DNA of 64,000 nt, from the NCBI RefSeq assembly GCF_005863245.1, contig NZ_VBUT01000013.1, forward strand, positions 62,001 through 126,000, written 5' to 3'. The DNA is from Nocardia cyriacigeorgica. GTDB lineage: Bacteria > Actinomycetota > Actinomycetes > Mycobacteriales > Mycobacteriaceae. The position numbers and the translations under genes are program-made. A model generated the notes under the pieces. The model made no database searches. It saw only the letters and a list, made by a program, of their open reading frames with translations, and had not been told where the DNA came from. Shown here in pieces: positions 24,239 to 33,359 of the stretch (position 1 is its first letter; each line of letters begins with the position of its first letter).

Positions 24239-24474
24239 GGCCATCGAGTCCTGAGAGTGCGTGCACCTGCCCCTGCCGGGCGGGCAACGGCGCGTGACGT
24301 CGCGGGGCGCCGGACCAGGCGTCTTCGCCCGGTTGATAGGGCCTCGGCGAGCACCGGGGATGCCGAGCGGACGTTCCCTCCTCGCGCCCAGGCGTTTTCG
24401 CATTCGACAATCCGACGCCGGCCTGCGTTCAGTGCACCGTCGCACCGCGTTCACGGCCTATTTACGATGTCCGA
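24239..24474. other. Intergenic region without recognised feature
   Basis: A 236-bp gap between a TetR gene and the PAP2 gene. No coding signal, hairpin or promoter could be recognised with confidence. Confidence 0.4.
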
Positions 24475-25830
24475 ATGCTTATTCACGACACGCACGGCAG
24501 TTCGACCTCACCTCCGGAGCCGACCGGGGCAGGGCGGGAACGTCGAATTCTGCCGTTCGTGGTGTGGGGCGGCGTTGCCGCCGCGCTGCTCGTGCTCGTC
24601 GCGGGGCAGCTCATGGCCGCGCACATTCACGCCTTGGGTCCGTTGACCAGCCTCCTTCGTGACTACATCGGCACACCCAAGTCGGCGACGACACCGTGGG
24701 CGGGGTTCCTGCTGGCGCTGATCGGTGTCACCGCCCGGGTGCGGGTGGGTGCCCTGGCCGCCGCGGTCGCCATCGATCTGATCTTCGTGGCGGTGCGGAG
24801 CCTCGACGGTCGTCCGTTCACCGTCGGTAACGGGCCGACCATCGTGCTGACGGCGCTGGCGGTGATCGTCGCCCTGCGGTGGAGCGGTGAACGACGGCGG
24901 ACGGCACTGCGGACGATCGCGCTCGGTGCGCTGCTCATCCTCGCGACGAAGGTCGGCGACATCTGGTTGGACATCACCGCCTGGGCGTGTCCGCAGGTCC
25001 TCGATCCGTATGTGGAGTTGGCCGATCGTGCCCTCGGCAGCCCCGCCTGGGTGGTCGGGCATGCGCTCGACGTGGCCGGGCCGATACCCACCGGAGTGGT
25101 GCGGTGGGTGTACTTCGAGCTTCCGGTGGCGGCCATCGTCGTCGCCGTCTGGCAGTTGCGCCACGTGACCACGGGTTCGTGGCCGCAGCACCACCTGGTG
25201 CGCACGTTCTTGGCCATCGGGCTCATCGGTCCGATCTTCTATGTGCTCTTCCCGGTGGTAGGTCCTGTGCTCGCGTTCGGACCGTGGGGCAATGGCATGG
25301 AACTTGCCGACGTCTGGCCGAATGTCGTTCCAGCGCTTCCTGCCTCGGTCGAATCGATGCCCTTCGACGGCATCACACCACGCAACTGCATGCCGTCACT
25401 GCACACCGCGTGGGCCCTCGCGCTGTTCATCCACACCCGCCGCGGACCCCTCTGGCTGCGCTGGGGCGGCGCCTTCTGGCTGGTGTGCACCCTGACCGCG
25501 ACGCTCGGCCTCGGCGCGCATTACGGCATCGACCTCGTCGCGGGCGCCGCGTTCTGCCTGACGATCGAGTCCGCCCTGCGCGACCCCGACCGAGGCTGGG
25601 ACCGTCAGCGCGGCCTGGTGGTAGCGATTGGAACAGCCACATTCGCAGCGGTGCTGCTGTGCATCCGCTATTTCGCGATGCCCATGGCGACGCACCCGGT
25701 GCCCTTCGGCATCGCAATCCTCGGCGCTCTCACCGCACTGTCGATCGTGTTCTACCGGACCTGGTTCGCGCCGCAACGTCCGGAAGTGATCGCGCGCGAG
25801 GTGGAGCAGGTCGAGCTCGAGCGGCGCTGA
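24475..25830 (+). CDS. PAP2 superfamily membrane phosphatase/phosphotransferase
   Basis: A 451-residue integral membrane protein with about ten hydrophobic segments. The PAP2 motifs are late: PRNCMPSLHTAW (302-313, SLH with His310) and GLGAHYGIDLVAG (345-357, His349 and Asp353). This spacing fits the inositol-phosphoceramide-synthase/aureobasidin-type branch (PAP2_3) more than simple phosphatidate phosphatases. The N-terminal half has extra membrane helices of unknown role. It may transfer or remove a phosphate from a lipid at the outer face of the membrane. ATG at 24475 gives a 25-residue polar N-terminus. It stands alone. Confidence 0.83.
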   Translation: MLIHDTHGSSTSPPEPTGAGRERRILPFVVWGGVAAALLVLVAGQLMAAHIHALGPLTSLLRDYIGTPKSATTPWAGFLLALIGVTARVRVGALAAAVAIDLIFVAVRSLDGRPFTVGNGPTIVLTALAVIVALRWSGERRRTALRTIALGALLILATKVGDIWLDITAWACPQVLDPYVELADRALGSPAWVVGHALDVAGPIPTGVVRWVYFELPVAAIVVAVWQLRHVTTGSWPQHHLVRTFLAIGLIGPIFYVLFPVVGPVLAFGPWGNGMELADVWPNVVPALPASVESMPFDGITPRNCMPSLHTAWALALFIHTRRGPLWLRWGGAFWLVCTLTATLGLGAHYGIDLVAGAAFCLTIESALRDPDRGWDRQRGLVVAIGTATFAAVLLCIRYFAMPMATHPVPFGIAILGALTALSIVFYRTWFAPQRPEVIAREVEQVELERR

Positions 25831-25947
25831 CGGGGCCTGCCGCACAGAGTGCCAGACGTATGGGTTGGCGGTCGGCTGTTCACCGGACGGCGTGGCGGTC
25901 GGCCGTGCTCACCGGCCCCACATGTGTTGTGGGGCTAGGCTGGCGCG

Positions 25948-26927
25948 ATGACGACCTGGTTGGAGGTCCTGACAGCGCTCACCACCGTTCCGCAGATATC
26001 CCTGCACGGGACGGTTCGCGAGGTCCGTGGCGGCGAGCCCGCCGGCTTCGGCTGGGCGGGCCATTCGGATCAGATGGTGATACCGGTCGGCGACGGCTGC
26101 CGGGTGTGGCGGCACGGTGATCGGCTCCGCGTCGAACGGGAGGACGGCGGCCTGGTCTTCATCACCGACGGTGCCCAGGCCTGGGACTTCACCGTCGATG
26201 CGCAGCGTCCTCGAACCGGCTCGGTCGACCGCGTGATCTACCTGGGGCCGAACCAATTCCTGGTGCAGCGCCGCAGCGCCGCCGACTGGCAAGGCAACGA
26301 TTTCACCCGCCCGGCCGGGGATGTGGGGGAAACCGAGTTCGCCGGGCGGCGATGCTGGACCTCGAGCTGGCTCCGCCGCCCGGTAAACCGCATCCGCTGC
26401 GGATCTGGGTGGATATCGAGTCCGGTCAGATGCTCGGCTTCCATTCCGAAGCAGGCGGTCGCGGCGCGCGATTCGTCGATCCGGTCATCGGCGCGGAGGT
26501 CGATGAAGCCCTGTTCCGTTGGGATGGGCCGGTGTACACGCCCCAGCAGTATCAGCAGCTGCTCGAAGAGCAGCGCGCGGCCGTACAACGTGAGCAGGCC
26601 GGATGGTTCGCCGAGACCGTCACGTCCGCACCGATCACCACACGGGTGCCGGTGGACTTCACCCCCGAATCCGTCCCGTTCCGCGACCCGGACACCGGCG
26701 CCTTCGACGCGCACAGCCGCCGGACACTGCTGTCGCGCCGGCCACGTACCGCCGAGGGCTGGACACCACGATGGGGTCCACTGCACTACGTCTGGTCGAC
26801 ACCGCACTGGGACTGGGCAGCCGCGGTCATCGATGCCGATCTCGACGACGACGCGGTCACCCAGCTCCAGCAGCAGCTGCATCCCGGCGAGCCGGTCGAC
26901 CGGCAACGTCGGGTTCCGGGGCGGTGA
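25948..26927 (+). pseudogene. LolA-like hypothetical protein gene, frameshifted
   Basis: Two plus-strand frames join to one protein of about 326 residues. The first (from ATG 25948) reads up to AGRRCWT near 26354-26361; the second frame continues at LELAPPPGKPHPLRIWVDIE and ends at the stop at 26927. The expected junction CWT-LELAPPP needs one extra C, so a single base is missing in an ACC/CTC context near 26361. The N-terminal part (SLHGTVREVRGG, CRVWRHGDRLRVE) and GRRCW..ELAPPP resemble LolA/LppX-fold proteins of actinobacteria. It may be a true frameshift mutation or a sequencing error. It is convergent with an epoxide-hydrolase-like gene. Confidence 0.7.
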
Positions 26928-26945
26928 TCCCGGCACACGCCGGGA
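26928..26945. terminator. Hairpin between convergent genes
   Basis: TCCCGGC and GCCGGGA form a perfect 7-bp stem with loop ACAC just after the stop at 26927 and before the end of the minus-strand gene at 26962. It can terminate transcription from both sides; there is no T run. Confidence 0.6.
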
Positions 26946-26961
26946 CAACACCGCGCGCCGG

Positions 26962-27801
26962 TCAGGATCCGGCACGCGCGAGGATCGCCTGCGCCAGTTC
27001 TTCGGGGCGCTCCTCCGGGATCCAGTGACTGCCGCCCTCGAGCACCACGAACTCGTATGGCGCATCCACGAATTCGCCGCAGCGCTCGGCGCCCGCGCGG
27101 CCGAGTGCGGTGTCGTCGGTGCTCCAGACGTAGGTGGTCGGCACTGTGGTGGGGCCGATATCGCCGAAGTCGCTGGTCATCGCGCGGTACCAGTTCAAGG
27201 CGCCGGTGAGGGCGCCCGCGCCGCGGAGGACACGAATGTGCTCGTCGACGAACTCGGGGGCGACGCGGCCGCCGAACATCGCGCGCAGTCGGCGGAAATC
27301 GTCCTCCGACAACACTTTCTCGGCCTTGCCCTCCTGCCGGAGCAACCCCATGTACGCCGAGCGTTGCCGCTGGTCGTCATCCTCGCGGAGTGCCCAGCCG
27401 AAGGCCGTGGGGTGCGGGACGGAGATCGCGGTCAAGCTGCGCACCCGGCTCGGATGACGCCCGGCGACCTGCCAGGCGACAGCCGAACCCCAGTCGTGAC
27501 CGACGAGATGCGCATCGGGCACACCGAGCGCATCGAGCAGCCCGACGACGTCGGCGACCAGGCACTCGATCCGGTACGCGTCCACACCTTCCGGGCGCGC
27601 GCCAGCCGAGTATCCGCGCTGATTCGGCGCGATCACGCGGTACCCCGCTGCTGTAAGCAGAGGAGTGATCTTGCCCCAGGTGGCCGCGCTTTCCGGGAAT
27701 CCGTGCAGTGCGACCAAGGGAATACCGTCCTGCGGGCCAGAGATCAGCACGTCGAAGGTCAGGTCGCCGACGGGGATGTCCACTGTGCTCGCGGAAGGCA
27801 T
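26962..27801 (-). CDS. Alpha/beta hydrolase, epoxide-hydrolase-like
   Basis: A 279-residue alpha/beta hydrolase. The oxyanion loop is HGFPE (33-37), the nucleophile elbow is VGHDWGSAVAW with Asp103, and the C-terminal histidine is in EGGSHWIPEE. An Asp nucleophile and HGFPE are the marks of soluble epoxide hydrolases and related dehalogenases. Ring-opening tyrosines in the cap domain cannot be assigned surely. Cytoplasmic, single gene, ATG at 27801. Substrate unknown. Confidence 0.87.
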   Translation of the reverse strand: MPSASTVDIPVGDLTFDVLISGPQDGIPLVALHGFPESAATWGKITPLLTAAGYRVIAPNQRGYSAGARPEGVDAYRIECLVADVVGLLDALGVPDAHLVGHDWGSAVAWQVAGRHPSRVRSLTAISVPHPTAFGWALREDDDQRQRSAYMGLLRQEGKAEKVLSEDDFRRLRAMFGGRVAPEFVDEHIRVLRGAGALTGALNWYRAMTSDFGDIGPTTVPTTYVWSTDDTALGRAGAERCGEFVDAPYEFVVLEGGSHWIPEERPEELAQAILARAGS

Positions 27802-27863
27802 GGACTGATCCTACGGCATGAGTTGAATCTGAGGCCAGGTTCAATAACGGATATGGCCGCCGG

Positions 27864-28817
27864 TTACTCTTCCCGCCGAGCCCGTGCTCGCCGCTTGCCT
27901 TCGTGCATGGCCTGCACCCTGGCCACCGGAATGGTGTGACCTTCCTCGACCAAGTCGCGGGGAAGTTCTTGCGGGGCAGGCATTTCCGATTGCCATGGGT
28001 CCGTGTCGCCGATCAGGTCCGGCACGGTCCGCAGGGTGAAATCGGCGGGTGCGACGTTGTCCAGGTCCGACCAGCGCAGCGGGAACGAGACCGTAACGCC
28101 GGGACGGATGCGCGGGCTGTAGGCCGCGGCCACGGTGGCGCCGCCGGAGCGGGTGGCGTCGAGGAAGACCTTGCCGTGACGGTCGTCGCGGATGAAGGCG
28201 GTCGTGGCGACCGAGGGGTCGATGCGTTCGGCCCGGGCCGCGACCGCACGTGTGGCGGCGGCGGCATCCTCGACATCGATGCCGGCCACGACGGGCACGA
28301 AGACGTGCAGACCTTTGGAGCCGCTCGTCTTCACCGCACCCGCCAGCCCGTCCGCGGCCAGGGCCTCCCGGATCAGCCGCGCACCGGCGACCGCGTCGGC
28401 GAAGGTCTGGCCCGGTGAGGGGTCGAGGTCGAGCACGAGGTGGGTCGGTTCGGGTGCGGAATCGGCGAAGAACAGGGTCGGGTGGTATTCGACCGCGCGC
28501 TGATTGCCGAACCAGATCAATGTCCGCAGGTCCTCGCACAGCGCGTAGCTGATCTCGCGCCGTGAACTCTGCGCCCACACCGTCGTCCTCCGCACCCAGT
28601 CGGGCGTGTTCTTCGGAAGATTCTTCTGCATGAACGGCTCCTGCCCCGGCCGCACCCGCACCACCGACAGCGGCCGGCCGCGAAGCACGCGCAGCAGCCG
28701 CTCGCCGGCGAACTCCAGGTAGTTCAGCAGATCACCCTTGCTCGCCTCGGCCCCGTCGAACAGCGGCTGATCGAGATTGGACAGTTCGACACCGTGCCGC
28801 GTCAGGTCTCCCGTCAT
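27864..28817 (-). CDS. LigD-type polymerase/primase domain protein
   Basis: A 317-residue stand-alone archaeo-eukaryotic primase domain, homologous to the polymerase domain of bacterial LigD. The catalytic acids are in HLVLDLDPS (Asp130, Asp132), KTSGSKGLHVFVPV (163-176) binds the nucleotide, and the N-terminus (LSNLDQPLF, SKGDLLNYLE) matches the family start. LigD polymerases fill gaps and add ribonucleotides at double-strand breaks with Ku. No ku or ligase gene is in the window, so this is one of the extra PolDom proteins that actinobacteria carry, such as mycobacterial PolD1/PolD2. ATG at 28817 is chosen over a start at 28862. Confidence 0.88.
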   Translation of the reverse strand: MTGDLTRHGVELSNLDQPLFDGAEASKGDLLNYLEFAGERLLRVLRGRPLSVVRVRPGQEPFMQKNLPKNTPDWVRRTTVWAQSSRREISYALCEDLRTLIWFGNQRAVEYHPTLFFADSAPEPTHLVLDLDPSPGQTFADAVAGARLIREALAADGLAGAVKTSGSKGLHVFVPVVAGIDVEDAAAATRAVAARAERIDPSVATTAFIRDDRHGKVFLDATRSGGATVAAAYSPRIRPGVTVSFPLRWSDLDNVAPADFTLRTVPDLIGDTDPWQSEMPAPQELPRDLVEEGHTIPVARVQAMHEGKRRARARREE

Positions 28818-28993
28818 CGCTCCACACTCCCCCGCCGCCGACTGCCCGTCAATCACCGGCATCGGGTGCCGAAGCGCCTTCGAGGCATTGGCCGGTACCG
28901 GTTACGACGACCTGCGCCTCGGACAGCTCCTGATGAGGTGTCGTACCTCTGCAACGTCGTCACCTCGCCGCCGGTGAACCCTTGTGGCACCGG

Positions 28994-29680
28994 CTATTTG
29001 CGCAGCCTCTCCATCACGAGGCGAGCCTGATCGTGCACTACAGCCGACAGATCGGACTTCGAGTCCCGGTCACCTATGACTTGGATCGTGACGGACAGTT
29101 TCAAGTTGTCGTCTCGAACGTTCAGCTGATAGACGGCCGCCTGGTAGGAATCGGCGAAGGATCCGTGGGATTCACTTCCCGGTGACCAGATGTACTCGGC
29201 GTGCTCGCCGATACCGGGGACTTCGCCGCGTTCTGCGCCCGGCTCGCCGACGCTGTCGGGCAGCGGCACTTCCCTCGGCTGAATACCGACCGACGGCGCA
29301 TCGTCGACTGTCGCCGTCATATCAATCGAGGCCATGCGCGAGCGATCCGAGTATCCGTTCTCGGCGGCACACTGCAGCATGGTGATCGGTGCGGCCCCGG
29401 ATTCGATATGCGTCGTCTCACCCCGGGGAGCGGTCCACTGCTCGAGCACGGTCAAATCGACGAGATCACAGGCGTTGGTGACACCGTCGGCTGAATACGT
29501 GCCCTCATTCGACGAGGAGTTGAAGATCAGCAGACCGGCGATCGACACGACGAGGACGGCGAAAACCGCACCGACGATGATCCAGGTTCGACGGTGACCT
29601 CGCCGCTGATCCACGGGTCCCGGCCCCGTGGCCGGATGCTGAACGCCCGGACCACTCGCCGGCGTGAGGTGCTCTGACAT
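28994..29680 (-). CDS. Membrane-anchored hypothetical protein (DUF3558-like)
   Basis: A 228-residue protein. A polar, Pro/Gly-rich N-terminal tail (1-31) is followed by one transmembrane helix (about 32-53, TWIIVGAVFAVLVVSIAGLL) and an extracytoplasmic domain with two cysteines (NACDLVD, MLQCAAE) that may form a disulfide. The domain resembles the DUF3558 group of cell-wall lipoproteins by its CDLVD start. Function unknown. ATG at 29680 has GAGG upstream. Confidence 0.65.
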   Translation of the reverse strand: MSEHLTPASGPGVQHPATGPGPVDQRRGHRRTWIIVGAVFAVLVVSIAGLLIFNSSSNEGTYSADGVTNACDLVDLTVLEQWTAPRGETTHIESGAAPITMLQCAAENGYSDRSRMASIDMTATVDDAPSVGIQPREVPLPDSVGEPGAERGEVPGIGEHAEYIWSPGSESHGSFADSYQAAVYQLNVRDDNLKLSVTIQVIGDRDSKSDLSAVVHDQARLVMERLRK

Positions 29681-29975
29681 GTACCGCCTCTTCCTACGAG
29701 GACCGTCGCGAGGACATCCCCTCGCTTACGACCGAAGCCGATGTTGCGACATTTCTCCTTGCGCCCCTGACCATCTCACCGGCAATCCAGTGGAACATCG
29801 GCAGCGAATCACCGACAACCCCGCAAAACAAGGGGGGTCCGAGAGGATCGCGGCGGGGGCGTCGGGAAGGGTCCGAAATGGTGCGGCTGTTGGACGGGTG
29901 AGCCAGGCGGGAGGTCGGTGTCCTTGCCCCGGGACGTCCGGCCTCGGCGGGGTCCGCTCGAGTAGTGTGAGTCGC

Positions 29976-30893
29976 ATGCGGCTCGGACTGGACGATGTGA
30001 TCGACCCTCGCCTGCGGCCTCTCGTCGACGAATCACGCGGGTTCTACGAGAACCGAGAACCAGGGCGCGGTCCGCGGAATTTCGAGGAACTCTGTGCCGT
30101 CCGGGGCGGTGCGGGTGATCCTGCACCGGTGGACCCGGCCGCGGTCGAAGAGTCGATCGAGGCCGAGGGCCGCACAGTCGGGGTGCGGATCCATGCTCCC
30201 GTGAATGGGGTCGTGAACGGGGTGTTCCTGGAGATGCACGGGGGCGGGTTCTATATGGGGTCGGCGGCGGGCAGCGATGTCCGGAATCGGCGGCTGGCCG
30301 ATGCGCTCGGGGTTGTGGTGGTGAGCGTCGATTACCGGCTCGCGCCGGAGCACCCGTGGCCCGCTGCTCCGGACGATTGCGAAACTGCCGCACTCTGGCT
30401 GGTGGAGCATGCCGGACAGCGGTTCGGCACCGGCAGGCTCGCTGTCGGCGGATTCTCGGCGGGGTCGACGCTGGCGATGACGACGCTGCTGCGTCTCCGT
30501 GATCGCGGTGTCGGCGCATTCGATTGTGCCGTACTGCAATTCGGCACCTACGACCTCAGCGCGCAGACGCCGGCGGGACGTTTGATCGCCGACGAGTACT
30601 TCCTCGAGGCCTATGCCGGCGGGGCACCGGATCGCACACATCCCGACATCTCGCCGGTCTACGCCGAACTGTCCGGCCTGCCACCCATTCTCATGGTCGT
30701 CGGCGAGCGGGACATTCTGCTGCAGGACAACCTCGCCATGGCCGCCCGGCTGTCGGCGTCGGGGGTGGATGTCGATCTCCGCGTCTATCCCGGTGCACCG
30801 CATGGGTTTACCGGGCATCCGACTCCGATGGCGAAGGCTGCCATCGGCGATATCGAGACGTGGCTGGGTGCACACCTCAACCACGCACTCTGA
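29976..30893 (+). CDS. Alpha/beta hydrolase, HSL-type esterase/lipase
   Basis: A 305-residue hormone-sensitive-lipase-like (LipN/LipH type) esterase. Oxyanion-hole motif MHGGGFYMGS (87-96), nucleophile GGFSAGSTLA with Ser161, acid in VVGERDILL and histidine in GAPHGFTG. It hydrolyses short acyl esters, in the cytoplasm since no signal peptide is seen. ATG at 29976 gives the normal N-terminus. Upstream lies the divergent membrane protein gene; downstream a convergent MerR-HEAT gene. Related Nocardia and mycobacterial lipases act on storage or cell-envelope esters, but the substrate here is unknown. Confidence 0.88.
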   Translation: MRLGLDDVIDPRLRPLVDESRGFYENREPGRGPRNFEELCAVRGGAGDPAPVDPAAVEESIEAEGRTVGVRIHAPVNGVVNGVFLEMHGGGFYMGSAAGSDVRNRRLADALGVVVVSVDYRLAPEHPWPAAPDDCETAALWLVEHAGQRFGTGRLAVGGFSAGSTLAMTTLLRLRDRGVGAFDCAVLQFGTYDLSAQTPAGRLIADEYFLEAYAGGAPDRTHPDISPVYAELSGLPPILMVVGERDILLQDNLAMAARLSASGVDVDLRVYPGAPHGFTGHPTPMAKAAIGDIETWLGAHLNHAL

Positions 30894-31088
30894 CAACGGC
30901 GTTCCGAGCGAAAGCCTGATCGCGAAACAGCTGGGCGCTCGCGGAATCGCCCAGTACGCTGCCATGCGCTCTGATGCGGTCCACATCCGCCCTGAGGAGG
31001 CCGGAGCCACGCCGCACCAGCGACGCCCAGTGCCGACTAGGCGAACAGCGCAGTGGTCCGTCCTGCCCCCGAACACCGCAGGGCGTCC

Positions 31089-32099
31089 TCAGCCGGAAGA
31101 GTCGGCGGCGCTCCGCAGAATCGCGGCGGCCGTTGCGGCGACCCAGTGATCGCCGTCCTCGGTCAACTCGATCAGCGCCTGGCGGGCAGCGGGTACGGGG
31201 ATCTCGCCGAGCGCCTGGGTGACCCGCAAGCGCGTCGGTTGGTCGTCGGTGCCGAGACGGTCTCGCAGGCGGCCAACGATATCGTCGGCGGCAGTCTCGG
31301 CCAGCAGGCCGAGCATCTCGGCGGCTTCGACGTCGGTGCGGCCGTCGGTCACCATCTCCAGCAGGTATGGCATGGCCTCGGCGACGCGGCGGGAGCCCAG
31401 AGCCAGCGCCGCGCGGTCGCGAACCGCCACGTCCGCGTCGTCGAGCGCACGGCGTAGCGCGGCGGTAGCCTCAGCGGTGGGCACGGCCGCGATCGCCTCG
31501 ACCGCGCGGCGCCGCACCTCGGCCTTCGGCGAATCCAAGCCCGCGGCGAGGTCGGGCAGGCCTGCGTCGGCCGCCCGCGCCAACGACCACCGCAGCGCCC
31601 CCGCCACATTCAGGTCCTCCTCCGACAACGCCGCCGCAACCAGCGCGTCAACCGGCACGCCCTCGAACTGCGCCAGCACCGCCTGTTGCCGGTCGGCCCC
31701 GGACTCCGACTCGAGGGCGTGCAGCAGGGTGACGATGCTCAGCACCGCCTCCCACTGCTCGGGCGCGGCCGCGTCCACGCGCTCGAGTTTCCTGAGCAAC
31801 TCCTGCTCGGCGGCGATCCGGGCGCGGGTGCGCCGGACCAGCTGCTCGACCATGTCGCCGGGAGCGAAGCCGGGATCGTCGAGGGCGCGTTTGGCTTCGG
31901 TGAGCGACAACCCGAGGGTGCGCAGGCATTCGACATGGAAGAGGCGACGGATGTCGTCGGCGGAGTACTCGCGGTAGCCGCTCGCGGTGCGCACCGACGG
32001 CGTCACCAGCCCCAAGGAGTCGTAATGACGCAACATCCGGGTGCTGACGCCGCAACGCCGCGAGACTTCACCGATCAACATGCCGTCGCCTCCTGTCAT
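31089..32099 (-). CDS. MerR family regulator with C-terminal HEAT repeats
   Basis: A 336-residue fusion. Residues 7-75 form a MerR helix-turn-helix and wing (MLIGEVSRRCGVSTRMLRHY, SGYREYSADDI). A coiled coil follows, then from about 200 on at least four HEAT-like repeats (VRRRAVEAIAAVPTAEA, VRDRAALALGSRRVAEA and similar). The HEAT part replaces a small-molecule pocket, so it may sense a protein or a DNA structure. It overlaps the upstream HEAT-repeat gene by ATGA (32096-32099). The two form an operon with a MerR-type promoter, so the regulator probably controls its own operon. Confidence 0.85.
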   Translation of the reverse strand: MTGGDGMLIGEVSRRCGVSTRMLRHYDSLGLVTPSVRTASGYREYSADDIRRLFHVECLRTLGLSLTEAKRALDDPGFAPGDMVEQLVRRTRARIAAEQELLRKLERVDAAAPEQWEAVLSIVTLLHALESESGADRQQAVLAQFEGVPVDALVAAALSEEDLNVAGALRWSLARAADAGLPDLAAGLDSPKAEVRRRAVEAIAAVPTAEATAALRRALDDADVAVRDRAALALGSRRVAEAMPYLLEMVTDGRTDVEAAEMLGLLAETAADDIVGRLRDRLGTDDQPTRLRVTQALGEIPVPAARQALIELTEDGDHWVAATAAAILRSAADSSG

Positions 32100-32749
32100 G
32101 CGTTCTGCCCCAGCGCGGTGGCACGCTTGGCCAGCTCGACCGACGACGCGAACCCGCTGTCGGGGTCGAGGCGCAGCTGTTCGCTCGCCTCGGCATGAGC
32201 GCGCACGTACGGGTCGGGATGGGCCATCGCCACCTCCAGGACGGGTGCGGCGGCCTCGCCGAGCGCCGCGAAAGCCCGGCTCAGACTCAACCACATCTGA
32301 TGGTCACCGCGGCCCAGCGCACGCGCCAGATCACCGGCGAGCGCGTGCTCCGCGCCGGGCGGAACCAGCACGGCGGCGGCGCGCCAGGCGCTCAGCGCGA
32401 CCTCGTCGTGCTCATCGTGCAGCAGCGCCGACACCGCGGGCCAAGCCCGGCGATCGCCGATCTTGGACAGGGTGTGCAGCGCCTGGCTGCGGGCCTGCGC
32501 GGTCTCGGAGTCGAGTTCGGCGAGCAGCATCGGCACGGTGATCTCGGCGGGCAGGCGGCACAGCGCCCAGGTCAGCATGTCCCGGACGAAGAAGTCCGGT
32601 TCGATCGCGCACCGATCGACCAGGGTCCGGGCCAGGGCAGGCTCGGCGAGCGTGCCCGCCGACAGCGCCGCCCGCAGGCGAGCCGACGGATCGGGACCCG
32701 CGAGGGCGTCGACGAGGCGGACATCCACCTCATGGTTGGTTGTGTTCAC
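32096..32749 (-). CDS. HEAT-repeat protein
   Basis: A 217-residue alpha-solenoid of HEAT repeats, with repeats around MLTWALCRLPAEITVPMLLA, QARSQALHTLSKIGDRRAWP, VALSAWRAAAVLV and PVLEVAMAHPDPYVRAHAEA. No catalytic motif; likely a protein- or DNA-binding scaffold, partly similar to the solenoid part of its MerR partner. The GTG at 32749 is chosen because GGAGG lies 8 bases upstream. The MerR-type operator at 32783-32799 directly precedes it. Alkylpurine glycosylases AlkC/AlkD also are HEAT solenoids, but this protein is too divergent to claim that. Confidence 0.75.
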   Translation of the reverse strand: MNTTNHEVDVRLVDALAGPDPSARLRAALSAGTLAEPALARTLVDRCAIEPDFFVRDMLTWALCRLPAEITVPMLLAELDSETAQARSQALHTLSKIGDRRAWPAVSALLHDEHDEVALSAWRAAAVLVPPGAEHALAGDLARALGRGDHQMWLSLSRAFAALGEAAAPVLEVAMAHPDPYVRAHAEASEQLRLDPDSGFASSVELAKRATALGQNA

Positions 32750-32773
32750 GACAACCACCTCCTTCGACGACCC

Positions 32774-32804
32774 ACTCAAGCCCTTGTCACAGTGTCAAGG
32801 TCAA
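32774..32804 (-). promoter_or_regulatory. MerR-type promoter of HEAT/MerR operon
   Basis: On the minus strand, TTGACC (32804-32799) and TTGAGT (32779-32774) are separated by 19 bp, the over-long spacing typical of MerR-activated promoters. The spacer holds a near-perfect palindrome: CTTGTCAC-A-GTGTCAAG at 32783-32799 on the plus strand, one mismatch per arm. The start codon at 32749 lies 25 bp further down. Confidence 0.7.
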
Positions 32805-32945
32805 GCCGGGAAGTCACCTCACGCCCCGGCGCGCCGCCCACCCGCAGCTGACGCCGACTCCGGTGCACCGTCCTCCCGATCTCCCACAGCGCTCCGCGTC
32901 GATCGAGCCGAGACGGGTACTCCCAGGTCGAAAGGAGGTTTCGCC

Positions 32946-33359
32946 ATGAGTACTCCCCCGTCCGGCCGCCGGAGGTCGCGGGCGTGGCTCGCCGCCGGCG
33001 TTATCCTCGCGGCCGCGGCGTCAGGCGCGTGTTCCGACGATTCCGGTGACGAGCCGGCCTCCCAGCCGCCCCCGCAACCGACCGTCGAGGAAGTCGGCCC
33101 GGTCGCCGCGGGCTACCTGTGCGACATGCTCCACGTCGACACCGCCACCTGGCGCGAACACCCGGACATCGGGCTGATCTCCTTCGAAGGCCACGTCCGC
33201 ACCTGGGCAGCCGAGTACGAGAACTTCGAGGGCGCCATCATCCGCGACCATGCCTTCGTCGACGACCTGACGATCCACTACTGCCCCGAGGTGCGGGAGC
33301 GCGCACTGGACGCGCTCGGGCTCGACACGCTGTCCTCCGGCTTGATCGGCTACACCTGA
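32946..33359 (+). CDS. Small exported lipoprotein-like protein
   Basis: A 137-residue protein with a signal-peptide-like N-terminus: basic RRRSRAW, hydrophobic LAAGVILAAAASGA and Cys29. The preceding SGA is a weak lipobox, so either lipoprotein processing at Cys29 or simple Sec cleavage is possible. A Pro/Gln-rich linker (41-50) leads to a small domain with CDMLHVDTATWREHPD and a second cysteine in IHYCPEVRE. No family recognised. GGAGG precedes ATG 32946 with good spacing. It is divergent from the HEAT/MerR operon and could be under related control. Confidence 0.7.
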   Translation: MSTPPSGRRRSRAWLAAGVILAAAASGACSDDSGDEPASQPPPQPTVEEVGPVAAGYLCDMLHVDTATWREHPDIGLISFEGHVRTWAAEYENFEGAIIRDHAFVDDLTIHYCPEVRERALDALGLDTLSSGLIGYT

